From positions 992,001 through 1,056,000 of the forward strand of contig CP060294.1 in assembly GCA_014302835.1 (NCBI GenBank): 64,000 bases of DNA, written 5' to 3'. The DNA is from Pedobacter sp. PAMC26386 (GTDB lineage Bacteria; Bacteroidota; Bacteroidia; Sphingobacteriales; Sphingobacteriaceae). Shown in pieces: positions 1-8,291 of the stretch; positions within the stretch are counted from its first letter, which is position 1; each line of letters starts with the position of its first letter. A model generated the notes under the pieces. It saw only the letters and a program-made list of their open reading frames with translations, ran no database searches and was not told where the DNA came from. The translations under genes were made by a program, and so were the position numbers.

Positions 1-1401
1 TTATTAAGATCAGTTAAGCTCAATAAATATGTTATACCAAGGCTTTCTTCTGCTTATAATATTCGGCTTACAACGATTCCAGCATTTAGATTTCTTTGCG
101 ACTTACAACGTCAGGGAGTTAAATCAAATTTGGCTTTTTCTCTTGAACGGCTTTTTCCAGGTTTGGATTATTACCCACGTGTACAGTTAGGTAGGGCTAT
201 ACTATCCCCCGCAAAGTGGATTTTAGATGAAACTAAAATTAAGAAGATAGTGGCGGGGCACAATCAGGGTCTTCAGGAGGAATTGCAGCTGCCACCATAT
301 TTTAGCTGGAATGAAAGAGATAATTTTCTTGTCTTTAACGGTGCTCATCAGGATGATCTGGATATGTTTAAGAAATGTATCAGAAACAAGAAGTCGGTCA
401 CATTAGAAGAATATGTTTTTCCTGAATGCTCAGACCTCCATAATACAATTAAAAAAGCTTATGCAAGCCAATATATAGCTTGTGTGGTTAATCAATCTAA
501 ATCGTACGCTCCACCTCAGCCAATGGCTGGTATAATCGGGAATACTAAAAAGCTAAAAACCAAACGTGCATTTTTTTTGGAAGATGAATGGTTATATCTT
601 AAGTTGTATGCACATGATTCATTAATGGATGGTATTTTAATTCATATTATTTTGCCACTTCTTCGAAAGTATAAAGAGAATAATCCTGGATTTAAATGGT
701 TTTTTATTAGATACAATGATCCAGATCATCATATAAGGTTAAGATTTTTTATGGCTGAAAAATCGGCTCATAATTTATTGACTGAGCTCAAAGGAAAATT
801 AAAACCCTTGTATCAATCAGGAAAAATATCTGAGGTTTTGCTGGATACTTATCAAAGGGAGCTGGAAAGATATTCCGCAGAGTTAATAGATGAAATAGAA
901 TCTATATTCTATAAGGATAGTGAGTATATTCTCAATGAATTATATGAAAATGGATCAGAAACGCGATTTAAATTAAACTTTGCGGTGCATTCTGCATTGC
1001 AGATGGTAAAGTGCTTTATTCACGATAAAAAGCAGCGTCTGGAGTTTTTCAATTCTGTTTTAGCCAGCTTTTCAATAGAGTTTAATAGTGGCGATAAAGA
1101 AATTACACGTAAAATGGATCTGAGGTACAGAAGGTTTCGGGCTGAGTTGATTGAAAATGAGCAGTTTTACAGGCAGATAAATAATAAGAACTATCTGCAT
1201 TTGAATCAATTACTGATTGCAATTAATGAGAAAATATCAAATTGGAAATCTGCAGATAAGCGAAGCCTGATTTCGAGTTTGATACATATGCATATGAACA
1301 GAATATTTGAAAACGATCCTCGCGCTTATGAATATCTTGCCTATCACTTTATGAAAAAGCACCAGGATTATCTCAATTATACTACTAACGATGAGTTTTA
1401 A
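1..1401 (+). CDS. Lantibiotic (class I) dehydratase, LanB-type, 3' part
   Basis: The frame is open from base 1 without a stop, so this is the C-terminal 466 residues of a longer protein that starts outside the window; a TTG at 130 is internal. LanB enzymes dehydrate Ser and Thr of a precursor peptide using glutamyl-tRNA. The visible part begins in the end of the large glutamylation domain (PRVQLGRAILSPAKW is typical). It continues into the smaller C-terminal SpaB_C / 'thiopeptide-type bacteriocin biosynthesis' elimination domain, marked by WFFIRYNDPDHHIRLRF and a C-terminal YHFMKKH. The last 17 bases overlap the convergent LytTR gene. A candidate precursor peptide lies at 3301. Family assignment is firm; the product is unknown. 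Confidence 0.88.
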   Translation, partial: LLRSVKLNKYVIPRLSSAYNIRLTTIPAFRFLCDLQRQGVKSNLAFSLERLFPGLDYYPRVQLGRAILSPAKWILDETKIKKIVAGHNQGLQEELQLPPYFSWNERDNFLVFNGAHQDDLDMFKKCIRNKKSVTLEEYVFPECSDLHNTIKKAYASQYIACVVNQSKSYAPPQPMAGIIGNTKKLKTKRAFFLEDEWLYLKLYAHDSLMDGILIHIILPLLRKYKENNPGFKWFFIRYNDPDHHIRLRFFMAEKSAHNLLTELKGKLKPLYQSGKISEVLLDTYQRELERYSAELIDEIESIFYKDSEYILNELYENGSETRFKLNFAVHSALQMVKCFIHDKKQRLEFFNSVLASFSIEFNSGDKEITRKMDLRYRRFRAELIENEQFYRQINNKNYLHLNQLLIAINEKISNWKSADKRSLISSLIHMHMNRIFENDPRAYEYLAYHFMKKHQDYLNYTTNDEF

Positions 1402-2107
1402 TTATGTTACTATTTACTCTTTTTAAGAGCTGGTCTTTAAATGAAGAGCCTATTGGTAAAGTTATTTTATCAATCATGATTTTGTTTCCTTCCATCATCG
1501 TTACTTTATCAATATTGATGATATAGGATTTATGTATTCTGATAAAATTACCTGTAGGTAAACCTGCTTCAATTTCCTTCATTGTCAGATAGATAATGTG
1601 TTTGTTTTGAGGCGTATTTATAACAATATAGTTATTTAACCCTTCAATATATTCTACATCATCATAGTTAACTTTGAGCATTTTACCCTTTATACCTGGA
1701 TTTACAAAAAAATAACTTTCATTTTTAGGCTCGGTTTGTACTTTTTGCCCTTCTATTTTATCAATAACCTTTGTTACAGATTTTAAGAATTTTTCGAAGG
1801 AAATAGGTTTTAGCAGAAAATCTGAAATATTTTTTTCGAACCCTTGTACGGCATATCCTGCATGACCAGTAGTGAAAATGATAGCGGTATTTTTGTATAT
1901 TAAGTCAGCTACATCCAAACCGGACATCTCGGGCATATCAATGTCGAGAAAAGTAATGTCTATATCTCTATGCTCATTAATATATTTAACTGCTTCCAGT
2001 GGATTTTGTGAAGTAGAAACAACCTCCAGTTGTGCGCTGTCTGCTGCGTATTTTTTCAAGGTTTCGATGGCGTGTGATTCATCATCTATTATAAAGCATT
2101 TATACAT
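1385..2107 (-). CDS. LytTR-family response regulator
   Basis: 240 residues. Residues 1-115 are a CheY-like receiver (IIDDESHAIETL, phospho-acceptor Asp in FLDIDMPEMSG, later TTGHAG and LLKPISFEKF with the conserved Lys). Residues 135-235 are a LytTR DNA-binding domain (VEYIEGLNNYIVI, FIRIHKSYIINID). It probably receives phosphate from the kinase gene just upstream (2113-3183; 5-nt gap, same strand). It converges on the LanB gene and sits beside a candidate RiPP precursor, so control of that peptide is plausible, but AgrA/LytR-like pairs of this type are also common regulators elsewhere. Start and length are normal for the family. Confidence 0.93.
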   Translation of the reverse strand: MYKCFIIDDESHAIETLKKYAADSAQLEVVSTSQNPLEAVKYINEHRDIDITFLDIDMPEMSGLDVADLIYKNTAIIFTTGHAGYAVQGFEKNISDFLLKPISFEKFLKSVTKVIDKIEGQKVQTEPKNESYFFVNPGIKGKMLKVNYDDVEYIEGLNNYIVINTPQNKHIIYLTMKEIEAGLPTGNFIRIHKSYIINIDKVTMMEGNKIMIDKITLPIGSSFKDQLLKRVNSNIIKTHR

Positions 2108-2112
2108 AAAGG

Positions 2113-3183
2113 TTATAAGGTTATTTGAAGCTTGAAGGTATAATCATCTGCAGTTTCTATTATTTGGATTTCATGGGTATTAAGATAATATGCATCAAGC
2201 CTTAGCTTTAAGTTTTTAAGACCTATACCATGACTGTGAATGGGTTTTCTGGTTCTTATTTTTCTGTTGTAAATTGTAAATTGCAATTCATTATTATTAA
2301 TCTCAATATTGATCTTTACCGGGTGTTCAGTATTTTTAAGGTCAGCATATTTGAAAATGTTTTCTACCGGGGTTAATAAAATCAAAGGGAGTATCTGTAA
2401 TTTAGCTGTATTTCCTGTAATAGTGAAAGATAACTGTAAATTGTGATCGAACCTAAATTGATTTAAGTCTATAAAGGAAGAAATCTGTTCTATTTCTTCT
2501 GAAAGGTCAACTTTTCCACTTTTTGGTATTTCAGTTAATGCATAACGCATAATATCAGAAAGTAAAAGAATTGGTTTAGTCAGTTGAGGAGCATTTTTTA
2601 TAGCAGAATTATGCAGGAAGTTTAGGCTGTTAAATAGAAAATGAGGATTGATTTGTGATTTTAAATAAGCTATCTCAGAATCAACCAGTTTTTTTTCTAA
2701 TTTTTGTTGATGCAGTTGGTCTAATAGGATGCCCTTCTCTAAATCTGTAATTTCTTTTCTTTGGGTAATAATGTTTAGAGCGAACCAATAACCTGAACTT
2801 AAGCCAACAAAGTAGATAAACCTATAAAGAGTTCTGGCTATTGTATCTTGAGTAATAACAGAAGAGGGAGCATGGGTAGAAAGCTCTAGTTTGAAGTAAA
2901 TCCATATGAAAATATATTTTATTGCAAGGTAGGCAGCAAGCTCAAGCAAAATTAATGCTAAACCGATATGTATAGGTTTTTTATAAGCTATTGGCCATGT
3001 AATATGTGACGTAGCATAAAAAACAACTATATTCAGGAAATATCCTAAAATGTAATCTGCTGCTGTTGCAGTAGGTACGTGAAGTAAAAATGATAGGAGC
3101 AATTCAAAGAGAATAAACAGTGCCCATGCGAAAATATGTGCACGGAAAAATTTGATTTTTTTTGAGGCGAATTCGGAAATCAT
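2113..3183 (-). CDS. LytS/YehU-type sensor histidine kinase
   Basis: 356 residues. The first about 145 residues hold four or five hydrophobic membrane segments with no obvious extracytoplasmic sensor domain. A short coiled coil (EKGILLDQLHQQKLEKK) leads into the His_kinase domain, where LKSQINPHFLFNSLNFLHN carries the phospho-accepting His. The C-terminal ATPase domain follows, with a reduced G box (SHGIGLKNLKLRL). It is the first gene of a two-gene operon with the LytTR regulator. Kinases of this family autophosphorylate and pass phosphate to LytTR regulators. The signal sensed cannot be told from sequence; sensing of the neighbouring RiPP or cell-envelope stress is an inference. Confidence 0.93.
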   Translation of the reverse strand: MISEFASKKIKFFRAHIFAWALFILFELLLSFLLHVPTATAADYILGYFLNIVVFYATSHITWPIAYKKPIHIGLALILLELAAYLAIKYIFIWIYFKLELSTHAPSSVITQDTIARTLYRFIYFVGLSSGYWFALNIITQRKEITDLEKGILLDQLHQQKLEKKLVDSEIAYLKSQINPHFLFNSLNFLHNSAIKNAPQLTKPILLLSDIMRYALTEIPKSGKVDLSEEIEQISSFIDLNQFRFDHNLQLSFTITGNTAKLQILPLILLTPVENIFKYADLKNTEHPVKINIEINNNELQFTIYNRKIRTRKPIHSHGIGLKNLKLRLDAYYLNTHEIQIIETADDYTFKLQITL

Positions 3184-3188
3184 TATTT

Positions 3189-3196
3189 CAAATATA
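3189..3196 (-). promoter_or_regulatory. Bacteroidota -7 box (TATATTTG) before the kinase gene
   Basis: On the minus strand TATATTTG matches the TAnnTTTG -7 consensus and lies only 5 nt before the ATG of the kinase. I see no clear -33 TTTG at the usual spacing, so the transcript would be almost leaderless if this is the real promoter. Weak call. Confidence 0.3.
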
Positions 3197-3300
3197 AGGG
3201 AATATATGCTAATTTACCCCAGTATTATAGTTGTTCGTGTAATAAATTTTCAGCATGAAGATGAATTCTTTATCATTGATATAATTAAACGCTATTGGAT

Positions 3301-3465
3301 ATGAAAAAAATAAAAACTAATTTTTTAAAACTAAAATTAACTCCTGTCTATCAAATTTCTGTAATAAATAAATTTGAGAATGGATTAAGGGTGCCTCCTC
3401 CAGTCGTGACTGACTCTACGTTGACTCTTACTTCTTTGGGCGGCGGAAACGGGAATCTAATATAG
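3301..3465 (+). CDS. Candidate class I RiPP/lanthipeptide precursor peptide
   Basis: A 54-residue open frame, ATG at 3301, TAG at 3463-3465. The N-terminal part (MKKIKTNFLKLKLTP, then VYQISVINKFE) is Lys-rich with a K-L-K-L pattern resembling leaders of Bacteroidota class I lanthipeptides (KLxLxKxTI type). The C-terminal part, from about residue 31 (VPPPVVTDSTLTLTS, then LGGGNGN), has five Thr and two Ser close together. That is what a LanB dehydratase would act on. It has no Cys at all, so classical lanthionine rings cannot form within it; a dehydrated linear peptide is one possibility. It lies 1.9 kb past the LanB gene, upstream of and divergent from the LytS/LytTR operon. I infer the role from position and composition; the leader match is approximate. 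Confidence 0.55.
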   Translation: MKKIKTNFLKLKLTPVYQISVINKFENGLRVPPPVVTDSTLTLTSLGGGNGNLI

Positions 3466-3541
3466 CAGCGGCTAAGTGGTCTTTAATAAATTTTTAATGT
3501 GGAGGTGAATTGTTTTTTTGTTAAAATCAAATGCGAACATT

Positions 3542-3612
3542 ATGAGGAATAAAGACTTTTTTTGCTCTGGAATTGATTCGTTTTTACCAAATTTCTGTAA
3601 TAAGAAAAATGA
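3542..3612 (+). pseudogene. Frameshifted second copy of the RiPP leader
   Basis: From 3549 this stretch, read in the frame of the 3301 peptide, gives IKTFFALELIRFYQISVIRK, close to the IKTNF...VYQISVINK leader at 3301. Sixteen bases (3352-3367 and 3588-3603) are identical. The only nearby ATG (3542) is in another frame because about two bases are missing after it. Translated directly from that ATG it gives an unrelated 31-residue peptide with three Cys ending at 3637. Beyond 3612 I see no core like the first peptide. Best reading: a decayed duplicate of the precursor gene. The alternative is a small unrelated ORF plus a chance repeat. Confidence 0.4.
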
Positions 3613-3756
3613 GACTTGCCAAAAAAAACTCCTATAATACTAGATACTATACCCAATCCCTATACTTCAAACTAAATAGGATGATGATTGTAATCTTGGC
3701 TTTGAATTTGATTAACATTTAGTAGTTAATCAAATTCAAATAAAACCAGGACTATT
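3613..3756. other. Intergenic stretch without recognised gene
   Basis: AT-rich sequence between the decayed leader and the SYLF gene. I see no RNA gene, terminator hairpin or convincing promoter pair in it. Confidence 0.4.
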
Positions 3757-4446
3757 ATGAAAACGATGAAATTACCGAAATTAAAAATTGCACTTCTTTT
3801 ATGTGCAGGCTTATGCTTAAGCGCTTCGGTTAATGCACAGGAAAAGGAAGAAAAGAAGGTCGAAGCCGCAACAACAGTACTCTCTGATTTTAGTAAAATG
3901 AAAGAGTCTATTCCATCAGAATTACTGGCTGTTACACAAGGGATTATCGTAGTTCCAAAATTAATCAATGCTGGTTTTGTCATCGGTGCTAAAAGAGGTA
4001 AAGGTGTTGCCATGGTGAAACGAGCTGATGGTACCTGGAGTAATCCAGTTTTCATCACAATAACCGGAGGCAGCATTGGTTTTCAAATAGGTGTACAGGC
4101 GGTAGATCTAGTGCTTGTATTTAAACACAGCAGTAGTCTGACGGATATTAAAAAGAGCAGTTTTACCCTTGGTGGTGACCTCTCTGTTGCCGCAGGCCCT
4201 ATTGGCAGGAATACTACCGCCAATACAGACTATAAGCTAGAGGCTGAAGTTTATTCTTACTCGCGCAGTAAAGGTCTTTTTGCCGGAATTTCTTTAAACG
4301 GAGCTTCTCTTGCTATAGATGCTCAGGGCAATACAAGCTTTTATGGAAAAGCGGCTAGTGCGCATAAAATATTTGCTGCACCTGACAATTCTTCAGACCT
4401 GGTCAAAGAATTAAAATCCACCTTGACAGGTATGCAGGCAAAATAA
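3757..4446 (+). CDS. SYLF-domain (YSC84-like) lipid-binding protein, exported
   Basis: 229 residues. Residues 1-27 form a Sec signal peptide with cleavage after SVNAQ. The rest matches the SYLF/Ysc84 domain: an N-terminal helix (STVLSDFSKMKESIPSELLAVTQGIIVVPKLINAGFVIG), then the glycine-rich core (GAKRGKGVAMVKR, WSNPVFITITGGSIGFQIG, DLSVAAGPIGR). Bacterial members are periplasmic or outer-membrane proteins of unknown role; eukaryotic ones bind phosphoinositides. It stands alone, between the RiPP locus and the AraC gene. Start choice is supported by the signal peptide. Function beyond the domain is unknown. Confidence 0.88.
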   Translation: MKTMKLPKLKIALLLCAGLCLSASVNAQEKEEKKVEAATTVLSDFSKMKESIPSELLAVTQGIIVVPKLINAGFVIGAKRGKGVAMVKRADGTWSNPVFITITGGSIGFQIGVQAVDLVLVFKHSSSLTDIKKSSFTLGGDLSVAAGPIGRNTTANTDYKLEAEVYSYSRSKGLFAGISLNGASLAIDAQGNTSFYGKAASAHKIFAAPDNSSDLVKELKSTLTGMQAK

Positions 4447-4477
4447 CCTGTCTCAATTAACTATTTCTGAGTGTCCG

Positions 4478-5365
4478 TTAATGGGATGTTTCTTTTCGGT
4501 CACTCAGAAACTCACGCTGGTAATTAAGCGGGCTTTTGCCCGTAATTGATTTGAAGTACTTATGAAAACTGGCAAAATTATAAAAGCCACTTTCATAACA
4601 AATCTGCTTTACATTAATTTTATTCTCAATCAGTAGTTTACAAGCATGACCTATTCTTATTTCATTAATGAACTGAGAATAGGTCTTTCTTGTCCTTGAC
4701 TTAAAATATCTGCAAAAATAATTAACGCTTACATGGGCAATATCTGCTACTTCCTGTGTTTGTATTTTACGTTTGAAATTAGCAAGTGAAAATTCATAGA
4801 TCGCATGAATTCTGTCATTCTCTGATTCCTCGAAATTATGTTTAAAGCCAATTGAAGACAGTAGCTTTGTTTTTGAGCAGTTGCCGATGTTAGTCAGTGC
4901 TTCCATGAGGAGGATTATCTTTTTTGAACCTTCTGCCTGTAATAGCTGTTCTAATAATTCGCCTATATTGTTTTTCATTGTCCCCCCAATCTGAATGCCT
5001 CTTCTGGCTTTTTCCAGGGTAGTTTTAATCAATTTGTTTTCTGGCAGGTTCAGAAAGACATCCCCCCAGAAATTCTCATTGAAATGGATCACCCTTACAT
5101 CAGCACTCGTTTTGACTTGGTCATCAAAATAAACATCATCAAATCTCCAGTAATGGGGGAGGTGCGCGCCGATTAAGATAACATCACCAGAACGGAAACG
5201 CTTAATGCTGTCACCGATAAACTGAGTACCATTCCCTTTCTTAAAATGTATTAATTCCACTTCCGCATGATAGTGCCAGCGGTTATTAATGTAAGGCACA
5301 TTATCCTGCCTGGCATTAAAGGAATGAATTGGGTTCGGTGAGGCTTTTAAAAGTTGAGGTTTCAT
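4478..5365 (-). CDS. AraC-family transcriptional regulator with cupin sensor
   Basis: 295 residues. The N-terminal half is an AraC-type cupin (HYHAEVELIHFKKGNGTQFIGDSI, GDVILIGAHLPHYW). The C-terminal 100 residues are two helix-turn-helix motifs (VADIAHVSVNYFCRYFKSRTRKTYSQFINEIRI; ICYESGFYNFASFHKYFKSITGKSPLNYR). It is divergent from the L-fucose-type operon starting at 5512, with 146 nt between the starts, so it is the natural candidate activator of that operon with a sugar as ligand. Cupin AraC regulators in Bacteroidota often control sugar catabolic genes. Ligand unproven. Confidence 0.9.
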   Translation of the reverse strand: MKPQLLKASPNPIHSFNARQDNVPYINNRWHYHAEVELIHFKKGNGTQFIGDSIKRFRSGDVILIGAHLPHYWRFDDVYFDDQVKTSADVRVIHFNENFWGDVFLNLPENKLIKTTLEKARRGIQIGGTMKNNIGELLEQLLQAEGSKKIILLMEALTNIGNCSKTKLLSSIGFKHNFEESENDRIHAIYEFSLANFKRKIQTQEVADIAHVSVNYFCRYFKSRTRKTYSQFINEIRIGHACKLLIENKINVKQICYESGFYNFASFHKYFKSITGKSPLNYQREFLSDRKETSH

Positions 5366-5511
5366 TTTTTTGTTACAAATGATGACTGATAAAAGGTAAA
5401 TATGCCAAAATCATTTAATCTTTCGTTCAAATGGTAAAATAAATAAAATCAAAAATACTTTCCTTTGAATATACAAAGACACCGTACGATCTAAAAATAG
5501 AAAATAGATAA

Positions 5512-5844
5512 ATGAAGACCTATTGTTTAACCCTTGATTTGATTAATGATCCTGAACTGATCAGGGAATACGAAAAATATCATCAGGAAATATGGCCTGA
5601 AATATACACTAGTATTAAAAACTCAGGCATAGAAAAGATGCAGATTTATCGGTTTTCCAATCGTCTGACAATGTTGATGGGGGTAAATGATACTTTCAGT
5701 TTTGAATATAAGGCTGCAATGGATGCGAGTAACGAAAGGGTACAGGAATGGGAAAAGCTGATGTGGAAGTACCAGCAGGCTTTACCGGGCGCAAAACCTG
5801 GAGAGAAATGGATGTTAATGACTCAAATTTTTGAACTAGGATAA
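5512..5844 (+). CDS. L-rhamnose/L-fucose mutarotase family protein
   Basis: 110 residues, the usual size of RhaM-like mutarotases (DUF718). These convert alpha and beta anomers of 6-deoxyhexoses. YEKYHQEIWPEI carries the conserved His at about residue 23 followed by the W-P motif; the conserved end EKWMLMTQIFEL is present. It is the first gene of a tightly packed operon (1 nt before the UxaA gene, 8 nt and 8 nt further on). Neighbours point to L-fucose rather than rhamnose, because no rhamnose isomerase, kinase or aldolase is present. Substrate is inferred from context. Confidence 0.88.
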   Translation: MKTYCLTLDLINDPELIREYEKYHQEIWPEIYTSIKNSGIEKMQIYRFSNRLTMLMGVNDTFSFEYKAAMDASNERVQEWEKLMWKYQQALPGAKPGEKWMLMTQIFELG

Positions 5845-5845
5845 T

Positions 5846-7510
5846 ATGTCGCCAATAGAAACAACTTACTTTATACAAATCCACCCGTTGGATAATGTAT
5901 TGGTCGCCCTTGTTGATTTACCAGTAGGGTTTAAAGTAAAGTTTAATGAGCTGACTTTTGATATTCGTATACCGATAGCCGCCAAGCACAAATTTACCAT
6001 ACATGATCTGTCTGAAGGGAACAGCATTTTCATGTATGGCGTGCTGGTGGGTAAAGCAAGTGAAGCAATTCCTTCCGGACATTCGATTACAGTGGATAAT
6101 GTAAAACATGCTGCTGAAGGATATCAATTGGGAGAAAGAAAAACACAATGGCAGAAACCAGATGTGAATGCCTTCAAGGATAAAACCTTTATGGGTTTTC
6201 ATAGAGCAGATGGTTCTGTTGGAACAGCTAATTACTGGATTGTTATTCCCCTGGTATTCTGCGAAAACAGAAATGTAGAAGTGCTAAAGGAAGCCCTGAC
6301 AGGCAAGCTCGGTTTTAAAAAAGCTAAAAGTTATGAAAATGAGGTAGACGGCTTAATCGCCTTATATCAGACTGGTAAAAGCGTAGAAGAGATCTTACAG
6401 ACAGACTTGCAACGCTCAGCTGCTATTACCCCTGCCAATAAATTGTTTCCCAATATAGACGGAATTAAATTTCTGAATCATGATATGGGATGCGGAGGAA
6501 CAAGGATGGACTCTGACACCCTTTGTGGGTTGTTAGCAGGATACATCACGCATCCGAATGTAGCAGGAGCAACGGTTCTGAGTTTAGGCTGTCAGCATGC
6601 ACAGGTCAGTATTCTCGAAGCCGAAATAAAAAAACGTGACCCAGGTTTTAACAAACCATTAGTCATCTTAGAACAGCAAAAATTAGGGACTGAAAGTAAA
6701 CTCTTACAAGAAGCGTTAAAACAAACTTTTACAGGTTTAATGGTTGCAAACCAAAAAGAAAGAGCACCGGCACCTTTATCGAAACTCTGTATTGGTTTAG
6801 AATGCGGTGGTTCTGATGGATTTTCAGGTATTTCGGCAAATCCAGCACTTGGTCATCTTTCAGATTTACTGGTGACCATAGGTGGAAGCGTTATCCTTGC
6901 TGAGTTCCCGGAATTGTGTGGGGTTGAACAGGAATTAAGTGACCGTTGTATAGATGTAGAGACAGCAAATCGCTTTATGGGATTGATGAGTACTTATAAT
7001 GCGCTTGCAGAAGCGACAGGCTCTGGGTTTTATGCCAATCCGTCTCCGGGAAATATTAAAGATGGTTTAATTACAGATGCGATCAAATCTGCCGGTGCAG
7101 CGAAAAAAGGGGGAACTTCTCCCGTGACTGCGGTTTTGGATTATCCTGATAAGGTGACAAAACCAGGGTTGAACTTGTTATGTACACCGGGCAGTGATGT
7201 CGAAAGCACGACTGCAGAAGTCGCTTCAGGTGCAAATATAGTCCTGTTTACAACCGGTCTGGGGACGCCAACCGGGAATCCGGTAGCACCAGTAATCAAG
7301 ATCTCCACCAATACAGCTTTATTCCATAAAATGCCTGATATTATCGATATTAATTGTGGTACTATCATTGAAGGAACAGAAAGTATTGAAGAAGCTGGGG
7401 AGCGTATTCTTAATTATGTGATTGAGGTGGCCAGCGGGGTCATTAAACCTAAAGCTGTAGAATTAGGGCAGGATGATTTTATTCCATGGAAAAGAGGTGT
7501 TTCATTATAA
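5846..7510 (+). CDS. UxaA-family sugar-acid dehydratase (probable L-fuconate dehydratase)
   Basis: 554 residues. An N-terminal SAF-type domain (residues 1-90) precedes the UxaA/altronate dehydratase catalytic part (GFHRADGSVGTANYW; HDMGCGGTRMDSD; LSLGCQHAQ; GLECGGSDGFSGISANPALG; FTTGLGTPTGNPVAPVIK). Altronate and galactarate dehydratases of this family are metal-dependent and remove water from sugar acids. In this operon, with a mutarotase, two SDR enzymes and an FAH-fold hydrolase, the best fit is dehydration of L-fuconate to 2-keto-3-deoxy-L-fuconate. The family call is firm. The substrate is inferred, and altronate itself remains possible, although no uxaB/uxaC gene is nearby. Confidence 0.88.
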   Translation: MSPIETTYFIQIHPLDNVLVALVDLPVGFKVKFNELTFDIRIPIAAKHKFTIHDLSEGNSIFMYGVLVGKASEAIPSGHSITVDNVKHAAEGYQLGERKTQWQKPDVNAFKDKTFMGFHRADGSVGTANYWIVIPLVFCENRNVEVLKEALTGKLGFKKAKSYENEVDGLIALYQTGKSVEEILQTDLQRSAAITPANKLFPNIDGIKFLNHDMGCGGTRMDSDTLCGLLAGYITHPNVAGATVLSLGCQHAQVSILEAEIKKRDPGFNKPLVILEQQKLGTESKLLQEALKQTFTGLMVANQKERAPAPLSKLCIGLECGGSDGFSGISANPALGHLSDLLVTIGGSVILAEFPELCGVEQELSDRCIDVETANRFMGLMSTYNALAEATGSGFYANPSPGNIKDGLITDAIKSAGAAKKGGTSPVTAVLDYPDKVTKPGLNLLCTPGSDVESTTAEVASGANIVLFTTGLGTPTGNPVAPVIKISTNTALFHKMPDIIDINCGTIIEGTESIEEAGERILNYVIEVASGVIKPKAVELGQDDFIPWKRGVSL

Positions 7511-7518
7511 TTTAATAT

Positions 7519-8283
7519 ATGTTTAGTTTAGAAGGAAAAATAGCCATCGTTACCGGTGGTGGAAGTGGTATAGGAAAAGCTATTTCTATATTATTTGCCA
7601 AACAAGGTGCGGATGTACATATTATAGAACTTAATGCAGCAGCAGCTGAAGAAACGGTTACTGAGATTCAAAAAAATAAGGGGAAAGCATGTGCACATAG
7701 TTGTGATGTAAGTAATCAGAATGAAGTAATGGATGTTTTTTATCAGATCGGAGCAGTCGATATTTTGGTTAACAATGCGGGTATAGCGCATATTGGTAAG
7801 GCGGATACCACAAGTGAAGAGGACTTTGATCGGGTTTTTGCTGTGAATGTTAAGGGCGCATACAATACTTTATTTGCTGCTATCCCTTTTTTGAAGAAAA
7901 GTAAAAGTCCCGTGATTTTGAATATGGCGTCTATAGCTGCGTTAGTAGGGATTACAGACAGATTTGCTTATTCAATGAGTAAAGGAGCAATTTATGCAAT
8001 GACAATGTCTGTAGCACGTGATTACCTGGAAGATGGTATCCGTTGTAACAGTATCTCTCCTGCAAGGGTTCATACTCCTTTTGTAGATGGTTTTATCTCA
8101 AAAAACTATCCGGGAAAGGAAGAGGAAATATTTGATAAACTGTCTAAAAGTCAGCCAATCGGCAGGATGGGGAAACCAGAAGAAGTGGCCGCGTTGGCCT
8201 TATATCTTTGTGCAGAGGAATCGGGGTTTATCTCAGGAAATGATTATCCGATTGACGGAGGATTTATAAAACTTAATAACTAA
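7519..8283 (+). CDS. SDR oxidoreductase (probable 2-keto-3-deoxy-L-fuconate dehydrogenase)
   Basis: 254 residues, a classical short-chain dehydrogenase. The cofactor motif TGGGSGIG is near residue 12, NNAG near 85, and the triad is Ser138, Tyr151, Lys155 (YSMSK). The sequence ends with the usual SGNDYPIDGGF. Position between the dehydratase and the FAH-family hydrolase fits oxidation of 2-keto-3-deoxy-L-fuconate to the 2,4-diketo acid with NAD. It starts 8 nt after the dehydratase stop. Other sugar-acid or alcohol substrates cannot be excluded from sequence. Confidence 0.88.
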   Translation: MFSLEGKIAIVTGGGSGIGKAISILFAKQGADVHIIELNAAAAEETVTEIQKNKGKACAHSCDVSNQNEVMDVFYQIGAVDILVNNAGIAHIGKADTTSEEDFDRVFAVNVKGAYNTLFAAIPFLKKSKSPVILNMASIAALVGITDRFAYSMSKGAIYAMTMSVARDYLEDGIRCNSISPARVHTPFVDGFISKNYPGKEEEIFDKLSKSQPIGRMGKPEEVAALALYLCAEESGFISGNDYPIDGGFIKLNN

Positions 8284-8291
8284 AGATATCT

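Noticed and set aside
3542..3637. 31-residue ORF with three Cys as a second lanthipeptide precursor
   Set aside because: In this frame there is no leader similarity; the similarity to the 3301 peptide is in a different frame. Kept only as a frameshifted duplicate.
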